Translations under genes and position numbers: made by a program
The notes under the pieces: model-generated
What the model was told of the DNA's origin: nothing
The model's database searches: none
The model's input: the letters and a program-made list of their open reading frames with translations, nothing else
NCBI GenBank assembly: GCA_013365325.1
Contig: JABVXV010000166.1
Span: 62,001-126,000 of the forward strand
Reading direction: 5' to 3'
DNA: 64,000 bases
DNA from: Dipetalonema caudispina
Taxonomy: Eukaryota > Nematoda > Chromadorea > Rhabditida > Onchocercidae
In this document: in pieces, positions 13,778 to 26,439 of the stretch
How the letters are laid out: the number at the start of each line of letters is the position of its first letter
How positions within the stretch are numbered: position 1 is the stretch's first letter

Positions 13778-13779
<2 letters not shown>

Positions 13780-14095
13780 AACTAGAGATAAAGTTAATGT
13801 AAAAACCATTAAAGCTAGGAGAACTAAAGCTGCAAAAAAATTGTTCAATTCCTTCTAATTTGCATTAAGATTTGGAAAACTTGCTAGGTTTTCAAGACTT
13901 TGTTTATTGTATTTAATGATGACACTAAAGGTACTTTATATGTATGGATAATTGAAGGGAATTAATTAGGATATTTGTAATTAAATGCATATTCAATATT
14001 GATACTTGAACAGTTTTATGTTATTTAAAATAATTGTTAGTAGCTCAATAGGATGACAAGCTTAATAAGAATTACCTCGCAATACATGCAACATA

Positions 14096-14170
14096 CATAC
14101 AACACACATACAGATACATGCATGCATGCATGTGTGTTGTATGTGTAGGTAGGTAGGTAGGTGTAGGTGC
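14096..14170. repeat. inverted repeat plus GTAG tetranucleotide run
   Basis: Perfect 14-bp arms, CATACAACACACAT at 14096-14109 and its complement at 14130-14143, flank a loop made of ATGC repeats. A short GTAG/GGTA repeat follows to about 14170. It is probably microsatellite-derived. Confidence 0.85.
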
Positions 14171-14376
14171 AGGTGATAGGTTGATTGTTATCAGATTATA
14201 AAAAGAGCACAGGCAAACAATATTCTTCTTCGTTGTTGCTTGCATTTGTCCTTTCTTTTCCGCTTTTCCCTTCGATTATTTCTTTTTTCACATAAAATTT
14301 TTAGGCAATAGAAAGGACTAGAATGAAAGACTGTGACTATTTCAATTTTTAATTTTCCTACCACAATAGCCAATGG

Positions 14377-14700
14377 ATGACAACAATAATAATAATGATA
14401 ATAGTGACAAGGATGATTGATGATAGTGGCAGTGTTAGCAATAGTGATAATAATGGTAGTTATAGTGATGATGATGTTACTATTGATAATAATTACGGCA
14501 AAAACAATGATAATGGTGATTACGATGATACTGGCAGGGATGATAATAGTAGTGATAAAAGTAGTAATGGTGATAAGGTTGATAATAGAAACGGTAATGG
14601 TGGTAATGGTAACGATAGTTATAATGATGATAATAATAGCAGGGATAAGGATGACGATGATAATGATGATAGTGATAATGATGTTGATAGGGAGTGGTGA
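14377..14700. repeat. imperfect GAT/AAT trinucleotide-rich tract
   Basis: About 320 bp of GATAAT, GATGAT and GGTAAT variants. It produces long Asp/Asn/Ser-rich open frames in two plus-strand phases only because stop codons are avoided by composition. Confidence 0.9.
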
Positions 14701-17700
14701 AGGAAGATGTATTGAAAAAAAGAAAAATTAGTTAATCTTCCACTACTTGATTACAATTTTCAATTTCGCAACTTTGAAATTGATGACGGCTCCATGATTT
14801 AAGCTAAATATTGGCCTTTTTTAGAAAAACCGTTAAATGTTTATGATTGCCGTACTTTTCATATGATTTATTTTACTCATACATTTAACAAAAAATTAAA
14901 ATTTCCACAACCATTTGCCTTTTTTTCCTTGTTTTGTTTCAAATTGAAAAAATCAATTTGAAGTAAAAACTAAAAACTGTTAAATTTCTGAATGAATCCG
15001 ATTCTAGTGCACTACAAGGTTTCTTAAGTTAATGATCTTGAGATTCTCTCGAAATTATTCTTTAGTAATACTTATTTATCTAAATTATTTGATTACTACG
15101 GTAAATAAGCAGGAAATATTCAATTAGCCAACTTTTTTGCGTCTTGCTCCCACGCAGATTCTTTGCGCTACAATTCATTTTGAAAATCGTAAACAAAAGT
15201 TATCCAGAAAACAGAAGCGATAATGAATTGAATTGCGACTGTTTTAGAATAGTAAAATTGGACAAGAAAGAAAAATTGAAAACAAAGAAAGGGTATTGAA
15301 TGCAAGTGGTTATAAAAAAAGAAAGATGCGGACAGATGAGACATTATAAACGACAATGTTTTTTACAACAGAAACAGATCTTATGGATAGTTGTAGGTGA
15401 AAACTTTGAAAACTTTGCTAAATTCCATAGTAGTTGGTAAGTGTAAATACGCCGACATACTGACACTGTTTATATTAATTACGAAACTTTAAAATTCAAA
15501 ACGTGATAGTAATAATAACATAAAAAAGAAAAGAACTCAAATAATTCAATTAAAATTATACATAACATAATTTTTTCCTCGTGGATTTTCAGTCAGTAAG
15601 TTACTGAAAGCCTTCTTTAATTGCTTCTTTCATGCTTATATTTCTCATACATTTAAACAAGACATCTTTTTTCCACTTTTTAAATATGTGTGTGTCTGTG
15701 TCTGTGTATATTTATGTATCTGTCTGTACATGTGTATTTTTTACTAAGAAATTGGATTAAATCTATTATTTTTTAATCCGATTTGTTGTTGTTTATTTAC
15801 GTCATTTACATAATTACACAATCAATTTCACATACCGTTTCCTGCGTGATCGGAATTGTTGATAGAAGATATATTTGAAGCTTTATGCTGAATGATATGT
15901 GCATGATGCGAAATTTGCTTGCTTAGATCTATTTTACAGATATGGTACCAATGGTTTGTTTAAGGCAGTGCAAATTGAATTTAAAGTTTGTTAACTTAAA
16001 AAAAGAAAGGATTGTCAATCATGAAAGTTCAAGAAAGTTTTTCTCATTCTAAAAATGTTTCAAAAATTTCTTTTAATTTATTAAGGAATACTCAGAGCTT
16101 TTTTATTCTACCACTTCATTGAAACTACTTCTCAACATGATGTCAGAGAGAAGAAGAAGTAAAAGTCGAGTGAGGAAGAAGAATGATACTGAAGTAATCT
16201 TCCAAAATTACGAACAGATGGATATTTGTTTAAAAAAAGGAAAAAAAAAAACAAGAAATAAAATAGGCAAACAATGTCAATACTTGTGCAACATTTTGAA
16301 CATCAAATTTGAGTGGTCATTTATTGATATTTGATCTCAGAGGGCACCACTTTCTGAAGCTGAATTGTTTATCAGTCATCTTGCAAATTACTTTGAAATT
16401 CAAATTTAATAATATTTTCATAACAAATTTCTACAGCAGTAGCGGCAGCAACAGTTGCATTTCCTTCGGTACATAGATGCTTTCTATCATTATCTATGAT
16501 GTTTAAAAAAAAAGCTAAAAATTGATTCAATTTCTTTCTGGCACAAATGAATCGTATCACACTTGCAGATTTCATTAGCATAGCAATATTTGATGAGGCA
16601 TTCATGCACAAGAAGGAGAAGAATTGATACGATTTGTGGTATGAATAAAACGAAGCAAATTGCTGCTCCGAGCAACTATCAGTTGTATGTAGATAAATAT
16701 GCTTGAACGGGGAAGAGAGTTAAAGGATATGAGATGAGAGATTACATTCAAATTAATCTAGGGTCAAATTTTAGGTTGCGATCACTTCTATTTCTCTTTT
16801 CTTTCATATCATTCTGAACGGATGCAAAATTTGCTACTAATAATTATTTCTTCCTTTTTTCATATGTTCGAAATATTATTTTCTATATAAATAAAAAATT
16901 ATCTTCTTATTTTTGATCATTTAAATCTTCCTCCTTTTTCCCTTAGTAATAATTTTACTTCTTTCCATTTTATTTTTTTTTATTTTTAAATTGCCCATAT
17001 TTGTAATATCTACAAATAGTGGAATAAAAAACGAGTTAAGAGGCTATGGATTAATTAATTTTATCAGCATTCAAAACTTTTCTCGATAATGATAGACTCA
17101 TTTCAGCGGCCACTAATATCATTTTTGCATAGCAATATATCACTTTGAAGCTGATTATGCTGTTTGTGACAGATATAGGAGAGGGGCATCACTGATGACA
17201 TTTGAATGAGTCATTAGCGAAATAAACAGTTCGTTATGTAATTTTAACATTGGTGAAGCATAGAAGCAATCAGTAGAAATGTTTAATTTGTTTTCAGTAT
17301 TTTAGTGTTAAACTTAAAATAATTTCATTCGTTGGTGTTCATCATTTTGGTGAAGCGAATTTAGATGAGAATAAAGCAGCAAATTAAAGTTTTAGATTTA
17401 AAAAACAAAATTTGAACTCATATTACAATCGGAAGGATTTTTTTACCAAATGTGTTTTTTTTTTCACCCTTTGAAATAAACGTTTGCCATCGAAATATTT
17501 GAGAACATGAATTTGACAAAATTGGTTTGTATATAAAATGCTTTTAATTTTGAATATTAAATTCTAGAATTATTTTTTGAAATTTTCGAAAAATTTTGTC
17601 TTCAAATCTATTTTATTATGTACTTATTAAAAATCTCAAATCTGAAATTTTCACTTTAATCCTTACAAAATTTTCAAGTGAGATATTTCTTTTTTTCAAA

Positions 17701-18120
17701 TTATACTATAAAGGCTTATTAAGATTCTTTTGCATTTGGTAAATTTTTTTTTTGAGAAAGAGAAAAATTGCAACCAAAAATATTTATGCTACTAATTAAA
17801 CGGGCAATTATTTTTAGCATTGAATGTATAACGGTATATTTATTTAACGATTTATCATTATCTGTTGATTGTTTCTTATCGTTTGAAAAATTTTTCCTCT
17901 TTTCCAATTTTCAATATCACACGATAATTATGCGAAAAATAAGCGTAAACGGCCATTTATTAAATTCATTTGGCTTATTTAACTGTTAAAAGCATTACTA
18001 ATTTCACAAACATTTCATAATGCTTAGAAAGAGTAAGCATATTATCAACATTTCCTTGTTCTGATTGCTGAAAAAAACTTTCTCTTCTTTCTTTCTCTCT
18101 TTTTATCTAAACTAGGCTAA

Positions 18121-18321
18121 ACTATTTGACGATTTCAAATAATCGTCAAATAGTGATTCATAAATTTTCAATAATTGAAAGATAATGAAGAATTTGAGAG
18201 ATGAAGGAAGATTTTCTATATTTAATCATTTAGTTAATTTTTCTCTATTCATACATTTTGCTTTATTTGGCTGGACAATATTTTAGAAATCGAATACTAT
18301 TTGATTTCCTATTCAAATAGT
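18121..18321. repeat. pair of related hairpins sharing ACTATTTGA arms
   Basis: First hairpin: arms ACTATTTGACGATT (18121-18134) and its exact complement (18141-18154), with a 6-base loop. Second hairpin: arms ACTATTTGA (18296-18304) and TCAAATAGT (18313-18321). The same 9-bp core is used in both, 175 bp apart. Confidence 0.85.
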
Positions 18322-19540
18322 TTCTATTGAAAGGATTCTGAATCAGAGGAGAAAAGCGACATAGTTTTTATCCAAATTTACAAATTTTAGATCAATACTT
18401 ATGGTAATTTCCGCTTATTCTTTTGGAGGCTTATTTTCAAAGTGTTAAAAGCATTTTTTCTTTTTCAGCAGAAGAATGCTTTTTACATTCCATTTTCTGA
18501 TTGAACAAATGAAAGAACTGGAAAAAAGAATGAATTGAAGAATGTTCCAATTCAAACTTTTCAATATTAACAGTTTAATAGTACTTATATCAAGCTAAAA
18601 GGGGGAAGAGAAACAATGCCAAAATCTTTTCCGTTTTTTTCTTCCGTATTCATTAACGGATTGCTCACCACAAAATAGTGACAATAATTGGATTATTAGA
18701 ATTGTTTTTGCTTCTATCCCTTTTCTTTTCTTATTTGTATGAAACGCTTCTTTGTTGAAAATATCCATTGATCACAAACAATACATTGCAATACTTATTA
18801 TCATAACAAGAATAAAATCTATCGATAGTGGAATTCTCACTTTACATTGTTGGCGTTTAAATTAAGTTGCTTAAATGAAATTCAATTTGGTAATAAAAAA
18901 TAGACTGCTAGAGATATGCATGAAAGTCATTATGCATGGTAAAGGAGAACAATCCCGCCATAGTAATATTTATTACTACCATCGTTCTTTCCTGCAATTT
19001 AATCATTTTTTTCCGAATTTCTTCTACCACAAAACTTTTTCCACCTTCTTCTTCTACCGTACATTTCTAAATGTAATAAATTGCATTCCATTGAAATTGG
19101 CCGACACAACTTCACCTAATTAAAAGAAATTTCTTTCTATGGATATTTTTGTAATTTTTAAACTGATTTCATATTCAGATATTTATCTAATTAACTGAGG
19201 ACATTTTTTGGAATCCATGATTTGATATTTTCAGATTGCTTATGGTACTTGCTTCACTATCATCTGTCAGTATTTTTGTCTTTCCCACTTAATATTTATT
19301 CTTGACAACTTGCTTTCTTCATTTCCTATTCTAAGGCATAACTTTGAACTTGATCTCATTGCAAAAGTTCAATATGGTATGCATTATGAACTAATGACCT
19401 TTTACTATTTCGTTTTCCTCCTCAATTTTATGATACCAAATTTAATATTTGATCAACCATTTATTGCTATATTCTTTCGCAATAGATATTTATTAATATT
19501 TCAATAAATGGAATTAAGTTTTCAAACAAAGAATTTTTTC

Positions 19541-19542
19541 AG
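19541..19542 (+). promoter_or_regulatory. likely spliced-leader acceptor for the secreted-protein gene
   Basis: A strong nematode acceptor (GAATTTTTTCAG) lies 15 bases upstream of the signal-peptide ATG at 19558, with no evident upstream coding exon to join to. This supports trans-splicing and the chosen start. Confidence 0.5.
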
Positions 19543-19557
19543 CGAAAATTCAAGTCA

Positions 19558-22069
19558 ATGTTGCTCGTTACCATTTTCATGTTTGCTGTGTGCGATGCAG
19601 TATGGGTAATTTTTCCCATTAATAAATTAAGAAATCATTCATTGAATTAATTGAAAACTTTATGATGTTGACATTATTTCTGTTTGTTTCATTTCCATGC
19701 AAGCAATTTAAGATCGGTGAAGAATACTGGACAACGGTCAGCAATGATGGTTCCTTGCTTGGTGACCGAACCGTTGAAGACTTCCTGACATTTCACACTG
19801 CTCATCTCAGAGTACCTGCAAGGAGAGCATACATCGCTTTTTGGTAGACTCATCCTATTTGATAATTTTTCCAATTCAGTATTAGGTTACTTACTCATTT
19901 CTTCAACTTAAATGACCTGTTTACATAGTATTTGTGAAACGGTATAGAAATCACAATATAAACTAAGTTAATGAGTAATCAAATCATCCTTTCGTATTGC
20001 TTTTTTTTTTCTTTTAATTATTGTTAATCTCTGATCTATGAAGTTAAGTGACACAATACTTGCATTAGAAAGGACTTAGACAATTTTCGAATAACAAAAT
20101 ATTATATAGTTGATAATTTGATGATATGCCATATTTAGGGTTATGTATGATGAACTTGGCCATTATGAAACATTTGGACATGCATATTTGGTTCAAAACG
20201 GAGTTTGTGCTCGTTTTGTGGATCGTCAATCTAAGGCTAAAACAATCTGTGGCGGCTTTCGTGTACTTTCCAAGAGCAATAACAATGGAAATTTAGCGTA
20301 ATTCTTGAAAAATTATATTCTTTTTTTGAGATTTTATCAGAATTTTTGGTTGATACTTAATTTTTGATTTTGTTAGCAGAAATATATAATCAAAGCTACA
20401 ATAATTTCCCCATTTCCCGTCTGTTAATCTTATCTGTAAATGAAAATTGTCATTAAGAGGTGGAAGATAAAGCGGAGGAGAAACGAAAATTGCAAGCCAA
20501 ATTCAAATGAACAAATGATCGATAAAAAGATAAAGAAACCATTTTTTTATCGTCTGTAATTTTTTAGATTTAAATTCATACAGGCTGGAAAAGCCAGCAT
20601 TCATGAAGCGGTGGAATATCGTGGCAGACAAGTAGCGAAGATTGTAAGTTGGACAAAGAATGAAGTATGGTACGGTAGTGCTTGTATGAAGGAAGCATTC
20701 GCCGAAGGTATCGATTATGAAAGTGAATACGTTAAGGTAAACAAGTACAGTAATTAACGAGTAATCTATTTCTCTTCTTTGGAATATCTGAGATATACGG
20801 CGAAATCATGTCGTTTCCTAACTGAACATGAAAGGGAGTAGCTATGAAATCGAAAAAGTAGTGTAAGAAAAAAGGATAGCTGGAGGCTTTAATGAAAAAA
20901 AGAATCTCTTTTTAAATTTAAATTCACTTTATCTAATTAACCATGCCTTCTGCATGCATACTATTAATTCGTCTTCTAATCAAAAACTGATGGAATGTTT
21001 ATTTTGAAATAATTCATAAATTTCATCTTCGGAAATTGCAGACGATGCATACCACTCATTCGTCAGTTTCTACTTGGGAGTTTCGATGAAAAAAGAGAAT
21101 TGAAGTGCATATTTGTAATGGGAGGAAGAATTTTTCTGTTTAACACTATTCTTCTTGTATAAGAATGAAATTTTCAAATTCCATTTACTATTTAACAGTT
21201 TTATTTCCCTAATTCTCTGATTGGATAGGAATGCAATGTTTGCTTTTTTCTTCTTTCTTAGAAATAATTCCAACTAACTTCTTCTTAGCGTCATATTGAT
21301 GCGATATTAATTTGCAGATATCGTATGTTGACGATCCGTTCTTCTATCGACAAAATGTGTATATTCTCGTAAGCTGCAATCCGGATGATCCGGAAGCCGG
21401 AAAGTCGCAATACTACACATATTACCATATTCCAAAAGAAGAGTATCAGTTGTACTTTTTTTTTGCATATAATATAATTTATGACAAAAGATAGTCTTAT
21501 TAGGAAATTGATTTATTCGAGGTTCTTAAGTCAGAATGACGATTTAAATCATTACATCATTATCAGTCAATATTACCTCTTTAATTTGATTATCAGTGAT
21601 TCGAATCGATTATTGCTTTTAACCAAATAGCAGCGTTTTCACGGCTTCCGTCAGCTAAGAAGATACAAGATTATCGTACTTTCTCGATTACATTTTCATG
21701 AAAACATATTCAAATCGAAATTTGCAAAATGTCATAAAATTGGAAGATGTAGCAGCAAATCAATGCTATTAACTACTAATCTGACTAAATGATTTTAACT
21801 TGACAATTTTCACCGCTATTTTTAGAATAAGTCACAATGAACAATCGCAGTTTGATCCACAACGTCAGCGAATATTACGTCATAAACAGCAGTTACATGA
21901 ACAAGAAATTAAACGTGAGTTAGAAAATCATGAAAATGATGAACAGCTTAAACATGAACAGCAGCGATATGAACAAAGATATGGAGCAGTAAATGAACAA
22001 CAACAATCCTCGATGGATGACGAACCCGATGAAAAGTGGAAATTTTATCAGTACTCCCGACGATTATAA
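19558..22069 (+). CDS. unrecognised secreted protein with charged Gln/Glu/His-rich tail
   Basis: I do not recognise the family. Six exons, 19558-19605, 19704-19843, 20139-20297, 20568-20736, 21318-21448 and 21826-22069, agree in phase and give 296 residues. The first exon encodes a hydrophobic leader (MLLVTIFMFAVCDAVW) that looks like a signal peptide, so the product is probably secreted or lumenal. Residues of about 17-215 form a globular, aromatic-rich region with four cysteines (in VCARF, TICGG, GSACM and VSCNP), which could form two disulfides. The last exon changes character: about 80 residues rich in Gln, Glu, His and Arg (HKQQLHEQEIKRELE...), likely helical or coiled, ending KFYQYSRRL. 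The acceptor of exon 2 (TTTCCATGCAAG) is the weakest border. No operon partner is near. It may be specific to nematodes. Confidence 0.82.
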
Positions 22070-23542
22070 TTCCCTTAACAACACGGTTTCATTTTTTCTC
22101 CATTCAATTTTAAATATTTAGTGATTGAGGAAATTATACACACTTTAATATCTGCTTTGTCATACGTCTACGTCACTTCAGTATTTATATATGTCGAAAT
22201 TTTGAGGAAATTTAGGAAAGGAAGGTAAGGGATATGACGAACTTCCCTTTTAACTTAGTTTTACTCAAAATACCTTACTTCTATGTTAGTCAACAGTACC
22301 ATCATTACAAAGAAAAACAGTCTGATCAAGTGAGTTTCTTTTTCTGTGACGTACACAGTGCATATCTTCTGATTGTAAGTTCTACAAATGTTAACTTATT
22401 TGTTGATATATCCTTAAATGTCCGTTCTTTCATGGTATTACAGCATGCAAATGATGCATGATGCAAATGACCCTGCCATTTCACTTTATTAATTGCAACT
22501 ACCGCTAATTTCTCTTACGTTTATCTAAATCTCATCTATTATTCGATCAGATGAATTATTGACATGTCGACATGGTCTTTTTCTTGATTAACTTTCAAGA
22601 CAATTTTGTGAATGTTCATATGACATGCTTTGTGATGATCTGATAGAGTATATTATCGGCGAATTCTTAGGATAATTAAATCATTCATCGCTAGCGTTCT
22701 TCTTTTTATTTCTTGTAATTTGGTTATTTTGATGATTTTCATGGAATGGTGTGGTGCTTGATGAGAATGCAGCATTTTGATTAATAATCCAATTTTGTTA
22801 ATTTTCCGATGACGCTAATTGTTTCGAATATTTCGTACTATCAAATTTTTTTCCGTCGATTCTTTCTTCTGCTTGAATTGTATTAACTAAATTCTATCTC
22901 ATCCTAAATTCCTTCTCAATTTACGAAACAATTAGAACAAGCATTTCATTTTCAATTACTCATTAAGAATAATCTTAATTACTCCCATCAACCGTTTTTG
23001 TCAGTCTCATTGTCTTCCTCCTTTCTTCAATCATTAACAAAAATACTTCGCTGTGATTATCTTATTGTACAAGCACTCAATTTCAACTAATTAACTGCCA
23101 TTATACGTAGATAATATATTAGGAGTAGCGATGCTTCCATGCCGGTAGCTCAAAACAAACAATAACATATTAAATGTATGTATGATTCCAATTTCTCTTC
23201 CAGCAATGTTAATTTCCATTTTAAACTTGCAAAATTTTAAGTATAAATTTCTGGTCTCAAAATAAATCATATTCAAGGGTCGAAGCATCACTATATCACC
23301 ACAGATTTTTTACACAAATGTTTGATCATACAAAAATGTTTACATCACTGCCTTAAATCATTTTATCAAATTTTTACTGATAAAAATTTATTTAAAATAA
23401 ATAGTTTGTATTGTTATCGCTATGCGCTGAAATAAAATGAGATGTCACCTATAACACTAACATTTGCCTCGTTCATGTAAAAAGATAAGTGGAAGGAACA
23501 ACCGATTTTATTGATGCCAGGATAATTTCTCTCTCATTTCAA
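22070..23542. other. non-coding 3' flank
   Basis: AT-rich flank of the secreted-protein gene. A small plus-strand open frame at 22234-22461 has no motif or splice context. No RNA gene or repeat is recognised. Confidence 0.5.
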
Positions 23543-23982
23543 TACAGGAATGATCAATAATAGAAACGGCACCATTCAAACCACCAGATAAGCTGTCCTC
23601 TTCAGAGGACGATTCCGGATTTGCTGAAAAATGGAAGAAATATATCATCATCAGCACCAGAAATCAAAAGAATAATTGCTCTGCAATTTCCTTTAAGACT
23701 CGGCGGATAGACTCTGAAACTCCCACTCGGAATATCCGGTGGAACCTGAAAGGAGAGGTAGAGTACCTCCTCTTTGCTTTCTCATTCTCCATTTTCTCCT
23801 TTTTTTGATGCCCTCTCTCTTTTCATCTTACCTAATTTCTTCCACTTTATTCATTCGCTGGAAAAACATTTCATTAACTCATACGATTCTTGGTCAAGAA
23901 AAATGCATTTCATCGTACTACAGAAACACTTACTTCTGAGAAATTAATTATTTAATATTGGAAAGTTAACTTAAAATTTTGA
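23543..23982 (-). pseudogene. duplicated I-SMAD linker-exon unit (detached copy)
   Basis: This 440-bp segment is nearly identical to 28918-29354, which contains a coding exon of the inhibitory SMAD gene and its upstream intron. I count four substitution or single-base differences plus one 4-base insertion. The copied exon (23623-23546, minus) is unchanged and keeps its TTTTTCAG acceptor. The copy ends three bases into the donor, so the donor reads GTATTG instead of GTAAGT. The copy lies about 2.5 kb past the I-SMAD stop codon in the same orientation, with no other exons recognised around it, so it is probably not expressed as part of the gene. A recent duplication or an assembly artefact would both explain it. 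Confidence 0.8.
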
Positions 23983-24315
23983 GCCATATGATATACTGAT
24001 ATAATTCTCTCTAATATGATATACCGATATAATTACATGTAACTTTGACAACAATAAATCACATAAGATTTGCGTAGTAAACGTAAACCATGACGTCATA
24101 AGGTCTGTTATGTTCAATCTTTAAGCCATTTTTCCGAAATTAATTCAAACAATAATTTAAAGAAAGATTTTTTCCTTCCAATTTGCTATCATTGGGTAAT
24201 ATAAGTTACCCTGACTTAAATAGGTCAGGTTATATATCAGACCATTATAAAAACTTCAAAAACCCATCACTAATTCATCGGCTTTTATGATAGTAAGCTA
24301 AAATATCAGGTCATC

Positions 24316-24355
<40 letters not shown>

Positions 24356-26439
24356 AACTGGAAAAAATTTAATAAAAAATCAAAATATTCAAAAAATGAA
24401 ATATAAAACAGAATACTTCCACTGTTTGCTTATACGTTATGTCCATGTAATTTCATATAAAAATACGATTCAACAATTAAATTTGAACAAAAAGGAAACA
24501 AATCAAAAATTAAAATGCAACAAAAGTATATACATATGACAAATGGCATGACATCAAAAAACAGATTAAATGTGTTTGTGAGTAAGGATTAACAATAGAC
24601 TGATCCTTCGATAAGTCATTAATTTCAACAAATCATTTCATGAAATTCAATTTGAAACTAAGAAACACATCCATTTCCTGAAACTTAAGCTTGAATTCCG
24701 AATGACAGTCTACTTATCTCAAATGTTGTTTTCCAAAATGTCACATCGCCTCCTCAAATGTTTGCCTGATTAGATTATTCTCCGTACCACAACATATAAG
24801 AGAAAAAGAAAATGACTGGAAGTAGTAGTAGTAGTAACAGTGGTAATAGTATCAATGCAAATGCATACATTGATATTGATTAGTACCTAAATAAGGAAAA
24901 ATGGATCATGTAATGAAACAGAAGAAACTTTGTTGACTTATCCAACAAAGTATCATTAAAAGAGAATAAAAATTTGTATGCTTGTTGACAAAGAGAAGCT
25001 CAAATTAAGAATGATAAAAAGAAAAATTAAAACTTGCTGAAATGCTTGAGATTTGATGAGAGAAAACTGATAAATGAATCATTTTTCGAACACAATTAAT
25101 AAATTTGCATGACAAAAGAAAAAAATAAAAAGAATACACAGCAATTTAGTTAGTTATTAATTAATTTGAACAGTTTATTGTCTTCTTCTTTGAACAGCTA
25201 ATAGGAGCATATGGCAGGTCAGAGGCTTTTCATCAATATAGACACTTAAAAAAGAGAGTTAAAGGCAGGAAAAAAATTAGGAACCATCAACAGAAAGCCA
25301 AATTATCCAGCATTTTTAAACTGGCATAAAATAAGGATTCTATCATTTAAGCATTTCTCAGAATTTAAAAATGTACTTTCAAAATTTATAAATTTGCAGA
25401 TACACATGCAGAAAATTTTCAAAACAATCTATGAACTGTTTAGTTCGATTTTCAACCCATTATAGGAAGTGATGAGATGGAAAAAGGAAATCGAACTAAG
25501 TCTTAAAGCTTTATCAAACATTTGTCAATGCAAATAACAAAAGCATCAAAGGATAAGAAGTACGTGAATCACAGTGGGAATGTTGCATATTTTAACAAAT
25601 CAAAACAAATTATTTGCAACGGCAATTTAGTTCGAAAATAAAAAAGAAAAGGAAAAAAAAACTATCGGAAGAAGATGAAGTAATGAAACGCAGAAGAACC
25701 GTAAATTTAAACATTTTACAATTATCAGAATTAGAAACAAGTTCTTACAACGGCAAATGATTGATAAAATATACAATTTTATCTCCAAGATTGATAAAAT
25801 ATACAATATATTTTATCTCTAATTTAGGGCTTAGGCCTACTGTCAGGACATCCAACTACCAGAATATCCTAATGTAAGAACCACTTGTATATCACGCAGA
25901 ATTTTCAGGATATCGATTGCAAGATCTTCCAATTAATCCATAAAATGACCGGCGTTAAGTGTTGGAACAAATTTCAACACTATTCTGAAATGCTTCTTCT
26001 TGCAACCAACAGTTTTTTCAAACGGAAAACAAAGTAATTTCAGAAATAGGGATCGATATCCAGAAAATATCCTTCCCCACTTTTATTCGGTATGACAGGA
26101 ATGAAAAAATGAAAGCGGTTGACTAGACAAGAATTAAAAACTGATCAAAAAGAAGATGAATACAAAGGATTTCTAAACAAAAGGGAACGAATTATCAACA
26201 GACACAAATAAACACGGCCTTGAGATCATTTACCTCAAATCTTCGACATATTAATTTAATTTGATTTATTTCAAACTACTTCGCTATAATTAATTACCAC
26301 TCAATAACGCAATTATACATCTACAATTCTTTTTCCTTTAACTTTTTCAGTTGCTTAAAGAAAATTATTTAAAGGGAAAATTACATGATTTAAAAAAAAT
26401 TCATCAAATTCGTGAATAATTCCACACCAGTGAATAGCT
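23983..26439. other. non-coding 3' flank of the I-SMAD gene
   Basis: AT-rich. It holds a short two-copy repeat (a GATATACYGATATAATT block, about 23985-24036) and an uninterrupted run of 34 A at 24321-24354. A minus-strand AATAAA at 26265-26270, about 170 bases past the I-SMAD stop, is the likely poly(A) signal for that gene. No exon is recognised. Confidence 0.55.

Larger units (their letters stand above)
11897..19540. other. long non-coding region rich in simple repeats
   Basis: No convincing exon is visible in about 7.6 kb. The stretch holds a 49-55 bp tandem repeat (13268-13430), a CA microsatellite (13741-13777), a hairpin followed by GTAG repeats (14096-14170), a long imperfect GAT/AAT tract (14377-14700) and two related hairpins (18121-18321). 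The predicted peptides at 12248-12472, 16119-16675 and 17719-17989 are low-complexity or lack splice context. Confidence 0.6.

Noticed and set aside
14377..14731. Two overlapping plus-strand frames of more than 100 codons (Asp/Asn-rich and Ile/Met/Val-rich)
   Set aside because: Both are translations of a GAT/AAT repeat tract in different phases; no splice context or motif.
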